Source of the DNA: Bacillota bacterium
Lineage (GTDB): Bacteria > Bacillota > Halanaerobiia > B1SED10-174
Direction of reading: 5' to 3'
DNA length: 43,133 nucleotides
Assembly (NCBI GenBank): GCA_007122335.1
Contig: SKTZ01000041.1
Coordinates: 1 to 43,133, forward strand
Under the pieces are notes generated by a model. The model did no database searches. It was not told the origin of the DNA and saw only the letters and a list, made by a program, of their open reading frames with translations. The stretch's first letter is position 1, and every line of letters begins with the position of its first letter. The position numbers and the translations under genes were made by a program. Of this stretch, positions 32,688 to 40,602 are shown one piece after another.

Positions 32688-33158
32688 ATGAAGGCTGCAT
32701 TTAAGGAACTTGATTCCCTTCTGGCACGGGAAAAAGAATTGTACCGGGAACTTGTTGAGCTGGCTAAAACCAAACAGGAACGATTAGTCCAGAATGACCT
32801 GGAGGGTATTGGAACCGCTGTTGCCGACGAGGAAACAATCCTGAATAAAATTGCCGGGGAAGAAGAAAAGCGAAAAGACTTACTGGGACAGCTCGAAGGA
32901 GAAGAAAAATCCTTTTCTGAACTCTGTGGAGAAGCCCCGGAAGATCTGGTGCAGAGCCTGCGGGAAACCCGGGAGGGTTTGCTCCTGGTCCTGGAAGAAC
33001 TCTGGGAGGTTAATGAAACCAATAACCGGCTGATCCAGGACTCCCTGGAATTTAACAATAACCTGGTTAATTCCCTGGCAAAAATAAGGGGCAGCAGTAC
33101 CTACAGCAAGGAAGGAAGCCGGGAAGAAACCCGATCTTTCCTCGATAAGAGAGCCTAG
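32688..33158 (+). CDS. flgN: FlgN-family export chaperone
   Basis: A 156-residue, largely helical and coiled-coil protein with the FlgN pattern: ELDSLLAREKELYRELVELA near the N-terminus and a C-terminal helix containing NNRLIQDSLEFNNNLV. FlgN binds the hook-filament junction proteins FlgK and FlgL, encoded just downstream, and keeps them export-competent in the cytoplasm. Start ATG 32688 with GGGAGG upstream, 13 bases after flgM. Confidence 0.9.
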   Translation: MKAAFKELDSLLAREKELYRELVELAKTKQERLVQNDLEGIGTAVADEETILNKIAGEEEKRKDLLGQLEGEEKSFSELCGEAPEDLVQSLRETREGLLLVLEELWEVNETNNRLIQDSLEFNNNLVNSLAKIRGSSTYSKEGSREETRSFLDKRA

Positions 33159-33169
33159 GAGGACTTGTT

Positions 33170-34591
33170 ATGAGCAATTTTGCTATATTTCAAACAGGGC
33201 TGCGCAGTCTGCGGGCCCACCAGCAGGCTCTGGATACTACAGCCCATAATATCGCCAATGCCAATACTCCGGGGTATGCCCGCCAGCGGGCCGAAATGAG
33301 GACCCATCACCCCATGGCAATGCCTGCCATGAATAACAACGGCCAGGCCGGCCAAATGGGAACGGGAGTCCATATTACCGAAATTTACCAGATCCGGGAT
33401 TATTTCCTGGACCAGCAGGTCAGGCATGAATTAAGTTTGCAAGGAACCTGGGATGGAGAGGCAAAGATACTTACCAGGATTGAAGCCTTCTTAAACGAGC
33501 CTTCAGACGAGGGTCTTGCGGCGACTTTTTCCCAGTTTTTTAAAGAACTTGAGGCTTTATCCCAGTACCCCGAGAGCACCGCTACCCGCCAGTCGGTAAT
33601 AGAAAATGCCCGGATGCTGACCGATACCTTTAACCAGATCTACAATCAACTGGGAACATACCGGAAAGATTTAAACGACAGCGTTGAAGCCCGGGTCCTG
33701 GAGATAAACACTCTGGCCGAGAGGATAGCCGACCTGAATGGCCAGATTGTCAGGGCCAAGGGTTACGGAGACAAACCCAACGACCTGATGGACCAGCGCC
33801 AGTTACTGACCGAAGAACTGGCCGAACTTACTAACATCAGGGTTAAGGAAGATAATTTTGGCAGCTGGAATATCAGCATCGGAGGTTTTCACCTTGTTGA
33901 GGCAGATTCGGCCCACGAAATAGAGGCCTATGAAGACGAAGAAAACGACGGCCTGTTTTCCCTGCGTTGGGAACATAACGGCCATCCAGTTACCCTACGG
34001 AGCGGGAAAGTAGAAGCTTTAATAAGGGGCAGGGATGAATACACGGGTAATTTCCAGGAACGCCTGAATGAAATTGCTATTACCCTGGCCGAAGAGTTTA
34101 ATTCTCTTCACCAGGAAGGGCATGGCCTTGATGGCTCCACAGGACATGATTTTTTTCAGGGTGAGGGAGCCGGTGTAATTTCTGTTAATCCCCATATTAT
34201 TGATAACCGTAGCGCTTTTGCGGCAGCGATAATTGAAGAGGAGGGGGATGTTGATCCCGACCTTGTTCCAGAGGGCAATGCCGATAATATATTCCGGATG
34301 CTGGAACTTCGCGATGAGAGAATAATGGAGAACGGGACTGCTACCATGGAAGATTTTTACCGCAGCATCACAACCGAAATCGGAGTCCTGGGTCAGAAAG
34401 CCGACCGCATGGGCCATAACCAGGATAACCTGGTGAGTAACATTAAGAAAAAGCGGGAAGAGGTTTCAGGAGTGTCCCTGGATGAAGAAATGGGGAACAT
34501 GATCCGTTTTCAGCACGGCTATAACGCCGCTTCGCGGTTAATAAGCAGAATGGATGAGATGATGGATTCGCTGATAGCAATGGTCCGCTAG
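33170..34591 (+). CDS. flgK: Flagellar hook-associated protein 1
   Basis: Hook-filament junction protein of 473 residues, exported by the flagellar type III system. The rod/hook N-terminal motif is clear (FQTGLRSLRAHQQALDTTA, NIANANTPGYARQRAEM), and the C-terminal motif includes GVSLDEEMGNMIRFQHGYN and ASRLISRMDEMMDSL. The middle is shorter than in enterobacteria (about 550 residues) and acidic. Start ATG 33170 follows TAGGAGGA, 11 bases after flgN. Confidence 0.96.
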   Translation: MSNFAIFQTGLRSLRAHQQALDTTAHNIANANTPGYARQRAEMRTHHPMAMPAMNNNGQAGQMGTGVHITEIYQIRDYFLDQQVRHELSLQGTWDGEAKILTRIEAFLNEPSDEGLAATFSQFFKELEALSQYPESTATRQSVIENARMLTDTFNQIYNQLGTYRKDLNDSVEARVLEINTLAERIADLNGQIVRAKGYGDKPNDLMDQRQLLTEELAELTNIRVKEDNFGSWNISIGGFHLVEADSAHEIEAYEDEENDGLFSLRWEHNGHPVTLRSGKVEALIRGRDEYTGNFQERLNEIAITLAEEFNSLHQEGHGLDGSTGHDFFQGEGAGVISVNPHIIDNRSAFAAAIIEEEGDVDPDLVPEGNADNIFRMLELRDERIMENGTATMEDFYRSITTEIGVLGQKADRMGHNQDNLVSNIKKKREEVSGVSLDEEMGNMIRFQHGYNAASRLISRMDEMMDSLIAMVR

Positions 34592-34608
34592 GAGGGGAGT
34601 GAAGAAAA

Positions 34609-35505
34609 ATGAGGGTAACAGACCGAATGATGTCCATGAATTTATCCCAGCACCTGCACAACAGTATGCGAAGGATGGATAAATTTTACGACCAGCTTTC
34701 CACGGGCAAGAAATTTTCCCGGCCTTCTGAAGATCCAATGGGAGCCCTTTTTTCCATGCGGGCCCGCAATGATATTGAAATCAATGACCAGTTCCGCAAA
34801 AATGTGGAATCAGCTGAGGACTGGCTAAATAATACAGATAACCTGCTGGATAACCTGGGCAAGATTGCCCATCGGACCAGTGAACTCATGGTCCAGGCTG
34901 CCAATGAAACCTATGAGCAGACGAGCTTTGATTCGATAGCCAAAGAAGTAGAAGAGCTCAGAGAGGGTTTATTAGAGCTTGCCAATACTCGTTTTGGCGA
35001 CCGCTATATTTTCAGCGGGCAAAGGACCCAGTCACCTGCCTACGAGAGAGTTATTGACACGGGTACCGGCGAGGTATCTTTCAATTACCTGGGAGATGAC
35101 GGAGGAATTACCTTCCGCCTGGCTCCGGGAGCAGAGGTATCCATTAACCTGAATGGAGAGGAGGTTTTCCAGCCGTTTTTTGATATTTTGGGGAATTTCA
35201 TGGAGAACCTTTCCAACGGGGATTCCCAGGCCATATCCCAGGACGATAAAGCAGCTATTAATCAGCAGATGGATAATTTCCTCGCCCAAAGGGCTGAAGT
35301 AGGAGCCCTGGGAAGAAGGATGGAACTTTCCAAAGAAAGACTTTTGGACCAGGAGGTTCACCTCCGTAAATCCCTGGCTGATGCAGAATCAGTTGATATT
35401 CCCAAAGTTATTGCCGAACTCAACATGGAAGAAAATGTGTACCGTTCCGCCCTGGCTGCAGGAGCAAGAATTGTCCAGCCCAGTTTGATTGACTTCTTGA
35501 GGTAG
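34609..35505 (+). CDS. flgL: Flagellar hook-associated protein 3
   Basis: Second junction protein, 298 residues, between FlgK and the filament. The flagellin-like N-terminal helix (MRVTDRMMSMNLSQHL, FYDQLSTGKKFSRPSEDP) and C-terminal helix (PKVIAELNMEENVYRSAL) are intact. Start ATG 34609 follows GGAGGGGAG. Five bases separate its stop from the next gene. Confidence 0.96.
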   Translation: MRVTDRMMSMNLSQHLHNSMRRMDKFYDQLSTGKKFSRPSEDPMGALFSMRARNDIEINDQFRKNVESAEDWLNNTDNLLDNLGKIAHRTSELMVQAANETYEQTSFDSIAKEVEELREGLLELANTRFGDRYIFSGQRTQSPAYERVIDTGTGEVSFNYLGDDGGITFRLAPGAEVSINLNGEEVFQPFFDILGNFMENLSNGDSQAISQDDKAAINQQMDNFLAQRAEVGALGRRMELSKERLLDQEVHLRKSLADAESVDIPKVIAELNMEENVYRSALAAGARIVQPSLIDFLR

Positions 35506-35510
35506 CAACC

Positions 35511-35873
35511 ATGAATGTCATGAATAGACCGGTGATGCTTGCTATCAATATTACCTGGGGTCGGATTGATGTTGACTACAGACCATCTCAACAAGACATT
35601 GACGTGTTTGATGCTCATTCCGGGGCTAAATACTGGGCAGATTATTCCCAAAAAAAGGGGATAGAAGGAATAGGAGAAATAGCCAGCAGGGGGTACCGGT
35701 TGGGCAGGATTGAAACAGGGCACACCCTGGCTGATGAGGCCAGGATTGCTTCTCAACCCCCTACCTACCGGGTGGGTGTAGGCTTTATGCGGGGGCCAGA
35801 AATTAATATTGAAGAAAACAGGTTAAGTTTGAATATTGTGCCTCGCGGAGGGCACATCAATGTTTTAAGATGA
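35511..35873 (+). CDS. DUF6470-family flagellar-locus protein (YviE-like)
   Basis: A protein of 120 residues in the position of Bacillus yviE, between flgL and fliW. It has the family features AINITWGRIDVDYRPSQQDI near the N-terminus, then GIGEIASRGYRLGRIETG. It is shorter than Bacillus YviE (about 190 residues), with the C-terminal part reduced to a short beta-rich tail. No function is established. The start may be ATG 35511 or 35520. Confidence 0.82.
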   Translation: MNVMNRPVMLAINITWGRIDVDYRPSQQDIDVFDAHSGAKYWADYSQKKGIEGIGEIASRGYRLGRIETGHTLADEARIASQPPTYRVGVGFMRGPEINIEENRLSLNIVPRGGHINVLR

Positions 35874-35886
35874 AGGAGTGGTTTCC

Positions 35887-36324
35887 TTGAAACTGGAAAC
35901 AACGAGATTTGGCGAGTTTGAGGTTCCCGAGGATGAAATTCTGGAATTTCCAGAAGGCTTGATTGGTTTTGAAAAGGAAAGGCGGTTTGTCCTCCTGCCA
36001 ACCCAGGAAAAATCGCCCTTTTTCTGGCTCCAGTCGGTGGACGATCCCGACCTTGCTTTTATTGTCAGCGAACCCTGGGGGCTGGTTGAGGATTATGAAT
36101 TTCAACTGCCCCAGGAAAGTAAAAAGAAACTGGATGTAAAAGAAGAAAAAGACCTCCGGGTTTTATGCCTGGTGGTAATCCCGGAAGATCCCCAGAAAAC
36201 CACCATGAATTTAAAAGGTCCCCTGGTATTGAACTTACCCCAGCGGACTGGGAAACAGGTAATTATCAATGAAAATTTCAGTACAAAGCACCCCATATTT
36301 AAAGAAGCTTCGGCCTCGGCTTAG
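35887..36324 (+). CDS. fliW: Flagellar assembly factor FliW
   Basis: A 145-residue protein that binds either flagellin or CsrA. When flagellin is scarce, FliW sequesters CsrA-free flagellin poorly and CsrA represses hag translation differently according to partner balance. Motifs are [32 protein letters not shown] and the block [15 protein letters not shown]. Start TTG 35887 follows AAGGAG at 35873-35878; the in-frame GTG at 35878 overlaps the ribosome-binding site and is rejected. Next to csrA and hag, as in Bacillus. Confidence 0.95.
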   Translation: MKLETTRFGEFEVPEDEILEFPEGLIGFEKERRFVLLPTQEKSPFFWLQSVDDPDLAFIVSEPWGLVEDYEFQLPQESKKKLDVKEEKDLRVLCLVVIPEDPQKTTMNLKGPLVLNLPQRTGKQVIINENFSTKHPIFKEASASA

Positions 36325-36335
36325 GGGGTGAAGAA

Positions 36336-36575
36336 TTGTTAGTTCTTACCCGAAAAAAAGGTGAAAAGATTGTAATTGGAGATAACATTGTCCTTACAGT
36401 GGTTGATATTAAAGGGGATCAGGTTCAACTGGGGATCGAAGCACCAAGAGATATCCCGGTGCACCGGGAAGAAGTATACAAGGAAATCCAGGAAGAAAAT
36501 ATCAAGGCCAGAAAAACTGAAAGGGTTAACCTGGAAAGCATTCAAAAACTCATGGAAAAGAAGAAGGGAGAATAA
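36336..36575 (+). CDS. csrA: Translational regulator CsrA
   Basis: RNA-binding repressor of 79 residues. The core (about 1-50) is well conserved: [37 protein letters not shown]. The C-terminal tail (about 50-79) is helical and charged, as in FliW-regulated CsrA proteins, which are longer than the 61-residue enterobacterial form. Start TTG 36336 follows GGGGGTG. The expected target is the leader of the next gene (flagellin), which contains GGA motifs in hairpin loops and at the Shine-Dalgarno. Confidence 0.97.
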   Translation: MLVLTRKKGEKIVIGDNIVLTVVDIKGDQVQLGIEAPRDIPVHREEVYKEIQEENIKARKTERVNLESIQKLMEKKKGE

Positions 36576-36640
36576 GCAAAAAATTGGAGTTAAGGCTTGG
36601 AGAAAAGATTTAAAGTCCGAAAATGACCTAAAATGAGAAT

Positions 36641-36668
36641 TAAAAGGGAACAAATAAATTCCGAATAA
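36641..36668 (+). promoter_or_regulatory. Sigma-28-type promoter of the flagellin gene
   Basis: TAAA (36641-36644), 15-16 bases, then CCGAATAA (36661-36668) with the core CCGA exact. This leaves a leader of about 155 bases before the flagellin start. Confidence 0.72.
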
Positions 36669-36706
36669 TTGGGTGAAAGGAATAATTCAGCGACTTTTCC
36701 TCTGTT

Positions 36707-36820
36707 CTCTTAGAAGAACCGAGGAATGGTTTCTGAAAGAGGAGAGTCTTCCGGCCGGGACTTTCTTCAAAAAGAGCCAAAAAAGCCGCAAGGAAGCGGT
36801 AAAAAACTATCACGGAGGAG
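36707..36820 (+). promoter_or_regulatory. Structured flagellin mRNA leader with candidate CsrA sites
   Basis: Three GGA elements stand out. Hairpin 1 is AACC (36717-36720), loop GAGGAAT, GGTT (36728-36731), with outer pairing CTCTT (36707-36711) to AAGAG (36737-36741). Hairpin 2 is CCGC (36786-36789), loop AAGGAA, GCGG (36796-36799). The Shine-Dalgarno CACGGAGGAG (36811-36820) carries the third. CsrA binds GGA in hairpin loops, and in Bacillus one site overlaps the hag ribosome-binding site, so CsrA probably blocks translation here. Confidence 0.7.
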
Positions 36821-36829
36821 TGTTTACTA

Positions 36830-37729
36830 ATGAGAATTAATCAGAACATCGCTGCGATTAACGCGTGGCGAAACCTTGGAATGACTGACAGGGCTATGGG
36901 AAAAACAATGGAGAAGCTTTCCTCGGGACTCAGGATCAATAGGGCAGCTGATGATGCAGCAGGGCTTGCTATCAGCGAGAGGATGCGGAGCCAGGTAAAT
37001 GGACTTGACAGAGCAGTATCTAACGCACAAGATGGTATTTCTCTTATCCAAACAGCTGAAGGAGCGCTGGATGAGACCCACGCTGCTCTCCATCGGGTTC
37101 GGGAGTTGACAATCCAGGCTGCGAACGAAGTTAATGAAGGTGGAGATGTTTCTAAAATTCAAGATGAAGTAAGTCAGCTCCTTACAGAAATTGATAGAAT
37201 TGCGGAAACAACAGAATTTAATACCAAAAACCTTTTAGATTTTGCGGTTGATGGTGATGGGAATCTTGAGGGAAACGAATTAACCCTTCAGATAGGCGCT
37301 AACGAAGGGCAAACCATGCAGATTACCCTGCAAAATATGGGTTCCGAACATTTGGCTGTGTTTGATGGTGAGCCAGGAGATGGAGACTTGGCTCATTTAG
37401 GAGCAATTGATTTAACTGCAACTGTCCACGAAGGTGAGGATACTGATATTACTTTTGAAGAGGTAATTGAAGCCATCGATACTGCAATTGATGAAGTATC
37501 CTCCTTCCGCTCGGAACTCGGTTCTTACCAGAACCGCCTGGAGCATACCATCAATAATCTTGAAGTAGCCAGCGAGAACCTCACTGCTGCTGAATCCAGG
37601 ATTCGGGATGCGGATATGGCCGCAGAAATGATGTCTATGACTCGCCACCAGATAATGACCCAGGCTGGAACTGCAATGTTGGCCCAGGCCAACATGAGGC
37701 CCCAGAGCGTACTGCAGCTTTTGGGCTAA
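36830..37729 (+). CDS. hag: Flagellin
   Basis: Filament subunit of 299 residues, a short flagellin. The N-terminal D0/D1 region (MRINQNIAAINAWRNLG, KLSSGLRINRAADDAAGLAI) and C-terminal helix (ESRIRDADMAAEMMSMTRHQ, ending QSVLQLLG) are complete. The central part (about 140-215) is small and acidic, consistent with a saline habitat, though that is inference. Start ATG 36830 follows GGAGGAG within a long leader. The only flagellin gene in the window. Confidence 0.97.
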   Translation: MRINQNIAAINAWRNLGMTDRAMGKTMEKLSSGLRINRAADDAAGLAISERMRSQVNGLDRAVSNAQDGISLIQTAEGALDETHAALHRVRELTIQAANEVNEGGDVSKIQDEVSQLLTEIDRIAETTEFNTKNLLDFAVDGDGNLEGNELTLQIGANEGQTMQITLQNMGSEHLAVFDGEPGDGDLAHLGAIDLTATVHEGEDTDITFEEVIEAIDTAIDEVSSFRSELGSYQNRLEHTINNLEVASENLTAAESRIRDADMAAEMMSMTRHQIMTQAGTAMLAQANMRPQSVLQLLG

Positions 37730-37744
37730 ATTAAAGAGGTAATA

Positions 37745-37785
37745 GGCCGGTCGGGTTTTACCGGCCGGCTTTTCCTTTTTAATTT
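37745..37785 (+). terminator. Terminator after flagellin
   Basis: GGCCGGT (37745-37751) and ACCGGCC (37760-37766), followed by two T-rich runs (CTTTTCCTTTTT). Limits read-through from the highly expressed flagellin gene. Confidence 0.85.
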
Positions 37786-37800
37786 TAAGGAGGTGGAGCT

Positions 37801-38166
37801 ATGAAGATCAATGACCTGCCGCCTCTCCGGCCTGATACAGGGCAGTATGCTCCCCGGATAGAAACGGGTTTTGAATCCGGGGATGGGAGAACGCGGGGGA
37901 AGACCGTGGAAGAAGTACAAAAAGCAGCTAACCAGGACCTGGAACAGCGGGTCCAGGAAGAAGTTGATGATTTTAACGAAACTGTAGAGAGTTTTATGGT
38001 CCGGGATCTCAAGTTCCAGCTTCACCGGGATTCCGACCGCCTGTTTGTCCAGGTGATAGATGTTATTCATGACGAAGTGGTTAGCGAAATGCCACCGGAA
38101 GAATTTCTGGATATGGTTGCCAAGATCCAGGATATGGTGGGCATAATATTGGACGAATTGGTTTAA
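37801..38166 (+). CDS. flaG: FlaG-family protein
   Basis: A 121-residue protein with the FlaG C-terminal domain (RDLKFQLHRDSDRLFVQVID, then EMPPEEFLDMVAKIQDMVG). The N-terminal half is charged and probably disordered. FlaG influences filament length in other bacteria. ATG 37801 follows AAGGAGGTG. Located between flagellin and fliD as in Bacillus yvyC. Confidence 0.92.
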   Translation: MKINDLPPLRPDTGQYAPRIETGFESGDGRTRGKTVEEVQKAANQDLEQRVQEEVDDFNETVESFMVRDLKFQLHRDSDRLFVQVIDVIHDEVVSEMPPEEFLDMVAKIQDMVGIILDELV

Positions 38167-38178
38167 GGGGGGCTTAAA

Positions 38179-39492
38179 ATGGAAGGCACAATGAGCATCC
38201 GAGGTATGGCATCTGGTATGGATATTGACAATATTGTTGAGCAGTTAATTCAATTGGAGCGGCGGCCAATCCGCCAGCAGGAAGCCCACATAAGCGGATA
38301 CCAGCAAAGCCAGAAAGCATGGCAGGATATTAACAGCCAGCTATATAATCTCCGCCAGGCCAACCAGGGTTTGCTCGACCTGCGTGATTCCAGGGTGGCA
38401 TTTTCCAACCATGAAGAAGTTTTAACAGCTGATGCCACCACCCAAGCCCAGGAAGGTAATTACAATATCAATGTGCTGGCTCTGGCCCAGAACCTGATTA
38501 TTTCATCCGAAAATGCTCTTGACTCAGAACCGGGAGTTAGCGGAAGCTTCACCATAAACGGGGCTGAAGTGTCAATTGAAGAGGGCGACACCCTTTATCA
38601 GATTAGGGATGCAATTAATCACGCCCAGGAAGGGGTCAGGGCCAGCATTGTAAGTAACCACCTGGTTTTGGAAGACCAGGCCGGGGCAGGAATTGAATTC
38701 GGGGGAGATACCGATATTCTCCAGGAACTTGAATTGATCACTGGAGAAGGTGATTTTTCTCGGGTACTGCAGGAACAGCAGGACGCCCAGGTTGAGATTA
38801 ATGGGCTCCTTGTGGAATCGACTTCAAACGTTCTTGATGATGCTATTGAAGGGGTAACCATTGATTTAAAACGTGTCGGGCAGAGTGAACTTAATGTTGG
38901 AGAAGATATTGACAGCCAGGTGGAGGCAGTCCAGGAATTCGTCGACGCCTATAACAAGGCTGCTTCCCAGATGAGCCAGATGGCTGGGAGAGATGGTCAG
39001 CTCCAGGGGGATACTCTCCTAAACCGCCTGCGGAGCAATGTCCGAACCCAGATAATGAATCCTGTTGGCGATGGAGAAATCAATTACGGGATCAATCACC
39101 TGGGTAGCCTGGGGATCAATATCGACTGGCAGACCGGGCAGATGTCCCTGGATGAAACTGAATTGAGGAATGCCCTGGAGGAAAACTCGGAAGCTGTGAG
39201 AAACCTGTTCCAGGCCAGAGAAGAATATGAGGGCTTCCAGGGAGTAGGACAGCGCCTGGAGGGGCTCCTGCACAGGACCCTGCGCAGTGGCGATGGTTCT
39301 ATAACCATGCGCGAGAGGTATTATGACCAGAGCATAGAACGAGCCCAGGACAGGATTGCAACCCTGGAGCGGAGGGTTGAACAAACAAGAGCAAGGTTGA
39401 TTAGACAATTCGGGGCTATGGAAAATGCAATTGGGACCATGAACAGCCAGAGTATGTGGTTATCCCAGCAAATCGACCAGATGGGCATCTAA
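38179..39492 (+). CDS. fliD: Flagellar filament cap protein
   Basis: Caps the filament and folds exported flagellin. It has 437 residues, with the N-terminal family motif IRGMASGMDIDNIVEQLI and heptad-rich C-terminal helices (ERAQDRIATLERRVEQTRAR) ending in the conserved SQQIDQMGI-type tail. Start ATG 38179 follows AAGGGGGG; an in-frame ATG at 38191 is an alternative. Confidence 0.95.
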   Translation: MEGTMSIRGMASGMDIDNIVEQLIQLERRPIRQQEAHISGYQQSQKAWQDINSQLYNLRQANQGLLDLRDSRVAFSNHEEVLTADATTQAQEGNYNINVLALAQNLIISSENALDSEPGVSGSFTINGAEVSIEEGDTLYQIRDAINHAQEGVRASIVSNHLVLEDQAGAGIEFGGDTDILQELELITGEGDFSRVLQEQQDAQVEINGLLVESTSNVLDDAIEGVTIDLKRVGQSELNVGEDIDSQVEAVQEFVDAYNKAASQMSQMAGRDGQLQGDTLLNRLRSNVRTQIMNPVGDGEINYGINHLGSLGINIDWQTGQMSLDETELRNALEENSEAVRNLFQAREEYEGFQGVGQRLEGLLHRTLRSGDGSITMRERYYDQSIERAQDRIATLERRVEQTRARLIRQFGAMENAIGTMNSQSMWLSQQIDQMGI

Positions 39493-39526
39493 AAGGATAA
39501 TAGCAGTATTAACAGGGGGAATGGAC

Positions 39527-39928
39527 ATGCACGCCAATCCTTATCAAAAATATAAAAAGAACCAGGTTGAAATGGCTTCGCCTGCTGAACTAACTTTACT
39601 TTGTTTCAAGGGTTCAATTAAGAATCTAAAACAGCTCGTTGATAACTGGGAAGAGAAAAAACCAGAGGAAATCCACGAAAAACTTTTAAAAGTTCAGGCC
39701 ATCCTGGAAGAATTAATTTTTGGACTCAACGAACAGGCTGGTGAAGTGGTGAATCACCTGGCCAGTCTCTATGATTACATGCAGAGGAGACTCGTGGAAG
39801 CAAATGTGAAAAAAGATCCTGAGATAATTAAGGAAGTCCTGGATATGTTCGAGGAGCTCAAAGATACCTGGGAAGAGGCCATGGTCAACCAGGTTCCTGC
39901 TGCAGCCTCTTCAGCAAGGGAAGGGTGA
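39527..39928 (+). CDS. fliS: Flagellin export chaperone FliS
   Basis: Cytoplasmic chaperone for flagellin, 133 residues. Family features are NPYQKYKKNQVEMASPAELTL written around the N-terminus (residues 3-23), LCFKGSIKNLKQL, and the helix LYDYMQRRLVEANVKKDPE. ATG 39527 is preferred over ATG 39521, which touches the AGGGGGA ribosome-binding site. The C-terminus overlaps the next start by four bases. Confidence 0.95.
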   Translation: MHANPYQKYKKNQVEMASPAELTLLCFKGSIKNLKQLVDNWEEKKPEEIHEKLLKVQAILEELIFGLNEQAGEVVNHLASLYDYMQRRLVEANVKKDPEIIKEVLDMFEELKDTWEEAMVNQVPAAASSAREG

Positions 39929-40287
39929 ATAAACAAGTGACTGCTTTGTTAAAACTTTATCAAAAACTTTTCGATTTAACCCGCCAGGAACACGAGGTAA
40001 TCCAGGAAAACAGATTTGAAAAACTAGGGGAAATTTTGCAGGACAAACAGGAAACCATTTATTTAATTAACCGCCATCCCGAAGCTAAAAAGGGCCCAGA
40101 AAAAGAGAAAATTTTGCAAATAATGACTGAAATTAAAAAGCTTGGAGATAGCAACCTTGAAGTTTTACAGGAAGAGATAAAAGTTACAGGGGGAAAACTT
40201 GAAAAATTAAATTTAGGCTGGCAGAATTTGCAAAACTACAGCAATTCTTCCCAGGGGCAGCCATCGATAATAGACCGCAGAGGATAA
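39925..40287 (+). CDS. FliT-like flagellar protein
   Basis: A 120-residue, helical, charged protein in the position of fliT. The N-terminal part (LLKLYQKLFDLTRQEHEVIQ) and the segment after it resemble FliT/FlgN-like chaperones, but similarity is weak. It overlaps fliS by four bases (GTG 39925), suggesting coupled translation. Likely binds FliD or another late export substrate; the assignment rests mainly on position. Confidence 0.72.
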   Translation: MNKQVTALLKLYQKLFDLTRQEHEVIQENRFEKLGEILQDKQETIYLINRHPEAKKGPEKEKILQIMTEIKKLGDSNLEVLQEEIKVTGGKLEKLNLGWQNLQNYSNSSQGQPSIIDRRG

Positions 40288-40307
40288 TTTGAAAGGCGGA
40301 AAAACTT

Positions 40308-40541
40308 ATGAAGGAAATAACTTTAATCCAGAAAGAAATAATCCGGTTGCTACAGAAAAAGGGAGCAACTTACGCTCATCCCCTGAAATCAAAAGACCTG
40401 GGGGCGAAGTTAAATGTAACCCCCTCCTATATAAGAGAACAGGCCAAGGTTCTGGAAAAAAAAGGAGTTATCGCCGTCCGAAGAGGTCCAGGAGGCGGGT
40501 ATTTTTTCCTGTCCGAGGATTATAAAGACCTGAGCCTTTAA
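40308..40541 (+). CDS. Small winged-helix DNA-binding protein
   Basis: A 77-residue protein with a helix-turn-helix (KSKDLGAKLNVTPSYIREQA) and a wing of the Rrf2 type (GVIAVRRGPGGGYFFLSE). It lacks the cysteine region of full-length Rrf2 regulators, so no cluster-binding role is suggested. Start ATG 40308. It ends at a strong terminator. A same-strand frame overlapping it (40289-40525) is a shadow. It could regulate the flagellar genes or the genes downstream; no target is visible. Confidence 0.78.
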   Translation: MKEITLIQKEIIRLLQKKGATYAHPLKSKDLGAKLNVTPSYIREQAKVLEKKGVIAVRRGPGGGYFFLSEDYKDLSL

Positions 40542-40575
40542 AAAAGGATCGGCTAACCAGTAGTCGGTCCTTTTT
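40541..40575 (+). terminator. Terminator of the flagellar cluster
   Basis: AAAAAGGATCG (40541-40551) pairs with CGGTCCTTTTT (40565-40575) over a 13-base loop: a strong hairpin with built-in A/T tracts, starting at the winged-helix stop codon. It may terminate in both directions. Confidence 0.9.
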
Positions 40576-40602
40576 AAAATAGTTCCGGTGGGAGGGAGCA
40601 AG

